From: Bradyrhizobium sp. 21
GTDB taxonomy: Bacteria; Pseudomonadota; Alphaproteobacteria; Rhizobiales; Xanthobacteraceae
DNA length: 64,000 nt
Assembly (NCBI RefSeq): GCF_023073335.1
Contig: NZ_JADPJG010000035.1
Coordinates: forward strand, 874,950 to 938,949
Direction of reading: 5' to 3'
The position numbers were made by a program, and so were the translations under genes. Below the pieces are notes generated by a model that did no database searches, had not been told where the DNA came from, and saw only the letters and a list, made by a program, of their open reading frames with translations. Below are positions 62,638 through 64,000 of the stretch, in pieces (within the stretch, counting starts at the first letter, position 1; each line of letters starts with the position of its first letter).

Positions 62638-63651
62638 ATGCGTAAGCGAATATCGGTGGCAGGCGTCATTTTTGCGATCCTTGGCCATCTTCTGCCGGCC
62701 TCTGCGGCAAGCGCGCAGGCTTGCCAGGACTATTTCGATCGCGCCAAGGGGGCGGTCTCCGGGAATTCGGCGGACCTCAAGGCCCTCCGCGAACTGACCG
62801 GCCAAGTGCGAAATTCGCAGGAGTGTACCGAGCTCGACAAGACCTGCTTTTCCTATCTGGTCGCCGATACTGTGGCGGCGCTGGTGTCGTCGGCCGACGG
62901 CGGCAAGCCGGTTGCGAAGCTCGTCGAATTGGCGCGTGAAGCATTCATGACGGCCCCGACGTGGCGGGCTGCCTGGGCCTGGGCCCATGAGTTCGAGAAG
63001 GAGAAGAATTACGACGAGGCGAGCCTGCTCTATCAAAGGGCTTACGCGGCGATTGCCGACGTCAAGGCGCGCATATCGTTTCGCCACAGAGGATCGTTCG
63101 TCTGCGCCGGCGAGGGGGAGCAACTCCCGCCATCCTCCGACGAGGACGAACTGGCGCGGCTCGCGGTCCAGACGAACGCCCTGGCGACGAAATTCGTCGA
63201 ACCGCCGCCCACGCGCTGCGGGGCGGCGGGGCCAGAGGATGTTCTCAGGGTGGGATGCGGCGCTGAGGCGCGGATTCCATTGCCGGTCGATTTCGAGACT
63301 GGTTCGGCGAAGCTCACCGACAAGGGACGAACTGCAGTGGCCTTTCTCGTCCGGTATCTCCGCGCGCAAGGGGCCGAGGCCGGCCCCTTCGTCCTGACGG
63401 GGCATTCCGATCAGCGAGGTTCGGCAAGGCGGAACTGCCAACTATCGAAGCGGCGTTTGGACGCCGTGGTCGCGCAGTTGCGCCAGAGCGGCATCGGCAG
63501 CGACTTCAATATCGAGCCGATCGCAATGGGCTCTCGCGACCCCTTCAGCGTCGTCGGGGAGAAGGGCTACAGGCAGGACCAGATCGACCGGATCAACCGA
63601 CGCGTCGAACTGCGAAGCTCAGCTCCGGCTGGGGGGCGGTGCGCGCAATGA
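62638..63651 (+). CDS. OmpA-family envelope protein, paralogue of the one at 52202
   Basis: This 337-aa protein has a signal peptide (AILGHLLPASAASAQA), then the same helical Cys-containing region as its paralogue (CQDYFDRAKGAVSGNSADLK, then CTELDKTCFSYLVAD) and an OmpA domain (VDFETGSAKLTDKGRTAVAF, then FVLTGHSDQRGSARRNCQLS). The stop overlaps the start of the next caspase gene (ATGA), repeating exactly the OmpA-caspase coupling seen at 53242. This suggests that the pair is a functional unit. Confidence 0.9.
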   Translation: MRKRISVAGVIFAILGHLLPASAASAQACQDYFDRAKGAVSGNSADLKALRELTGQVRNSQECTELDKTCFSYLVADTVAALVSSADGGKPVAKLVELAREAFMTAPTWRAAWAWAHEFEKEKNYDEASLLYQRAYAAIADVKARISFRHRGSFVCAGEGEQLPPSSDEDELARLAVQTNALATKFVEPPPTRCGAAGPEDVLRVGCGAEARIPLPVDFETGSAKLTDKGRTAVAFLVRYLRAQGAEAGPFVLTGHSDQRGSARRNCQLSKRRLDAVVAQLRQSGIGSDFNIEPIAMGSRDPFSVVGEKGYRQDQIDRINRRVELRSSAPAGGRCAQ

Positions 63652-64000
63652 GGGTCCCAGGATGTGGAGCCGCGGTTGGGCCTGTTGGAGCACCCGCCGA
63701 GCCGATTGATTGGCTACGTTCCCGAGAGCGCGCACTGGCTGACGTCAGGGCCCGATTGCATCACGCGACAAGGGATCGTTTGTACCGGATCGCGGTGCTG
63801 GCCTACAACGCGGCCGGGCTCATCGCCTCCGAGCCTGCGGAGATCGTGATCAACTCGGTCCAGCAGGGCACGGCCCCGCCGCGCCTCTACGTGCTCGCCG
63901 TTGGCGTGAACGACTACTGGGACGGCGCACTGCACTTGAACTATGCTGCTAACGATGCGAAGTCACTGAGTGACGGCCTGAGGCAGGCCGGTGCCAAGCT
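63648..64000 (+). CDS. Caspase-like (C14) protein, 5' part (runs off the window)
   Basis: The frame opens at ATG 63648, overlapping the OmpA stop, and stays open to the last base. Residues from about 45 read LYRIAVLAYNAAGLIASEPA and then PPRLYVLAVGVNDYWDGALH, the same beta-domain end and C14 start as in the proteins at 36530 and 56310. No signal peptide is evident and the first 40 residues are unlike any paralogue, so the 5' end may be a fusion or recombination scar of a longer gene. His and Cys lie beyond the window. Confidence 0.75.
   Translation, partial: MRVPGCGAAVGPVGAPAEPIDWLRSRERALADVRARLHHATRDRLYRIAVLAYNAAGLIASEPAEIVINSVQQGTAPPRLYVLAVGVNDYWDGALHLNYAANDAKSLSDGLRQAGAK

Overview
The window is high-GC alphaproteobacterial DNA, most likely Bradyrhizobium or a close relative in the Nitrobacteraceae. 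The first 4.7 kb is a conserved chromosomal block: the end of an epimerase-like gene, a DUF2948 gene, hisD, a UPF0262 gene, a low-molecular-weight phosphatase, maf, yacG and tRNA-Phe(GAA). Two palindromic intergenic repeats of the sort scattered through such genomes lie between these genes. A tyrosine recombinase starts 85 bp after the tRNA. I read everything from there to the right edge as accessory DNA, a genomic island or stacked islands entered at tRNA-Phe. No distal attachment repeat was found.

Region 1 (5.0-22.2 kb) is defence-like. A cytosine-5 methyltransferase is followed by three overlapping genes (about 694, 507 and 1823 aa) and a Vsr endonuclease. The two outer genes of the three encode P-loop ATPases. 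Their sizes, order and C-terminal HerA/FtsK-like ATPase resemble the DptF-DptG-DptH (DndFGH) restriction module of phosphorothioation systems, but the modification partner here is a C5 methylase. The 1823-aa protein also shows a PD-(D/E)XK-like motif. A converging operon encodes a GYF-domain membrane protein, a superinfection-immunity/SHOCT protein, a secreted protein and a PP2C phosphatase. An XRE regulator and an ATP-dependent ligase follow.

Region 2 (22.7-31.1 kb) holds a DUF2958 gene and a predicted nuclease, divergent from an overlapping operon that looks like an extra clamp loader. It has a DnaX-like ATPase, an unknown middle subunit and a delta-prime-like protein with broken Walker motifs and an intact SRC motif. 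Two small genes follow.

Region 3 (31.1-36.4 kb) is a graveyard: IS3, IS5 and IS481 fragments, a frameshifted SRAP gene, a truncated sensor, a tRNA-like sequence with a long variable arm, and an SH3 scrap from a lost caspase gene.

Region 4 (36.5-64 kb) is a large, mostly plus-strand cluster built around caspase-like (C14) proteins. Five complete genes keep the His-Cys dyad and carry N-terminal export signals. A sixth runs off the window and a seventh is an internally deleted pseudogene. Among them are an exported trypsin with its apparent serpin inhibitor, three OmpA-domain proteins, two stand-alone DUF4384 proteins, a CHASE2 membrane protein, and a four-gene operon with a possible Lon-like protease domain. 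Two OmpA genes are each ATGA-coupled to a caspase gene. I infer an envelope-located protease network, possibly for sensing and responding to stress or attack. Its function cannot be read from sequence alone.
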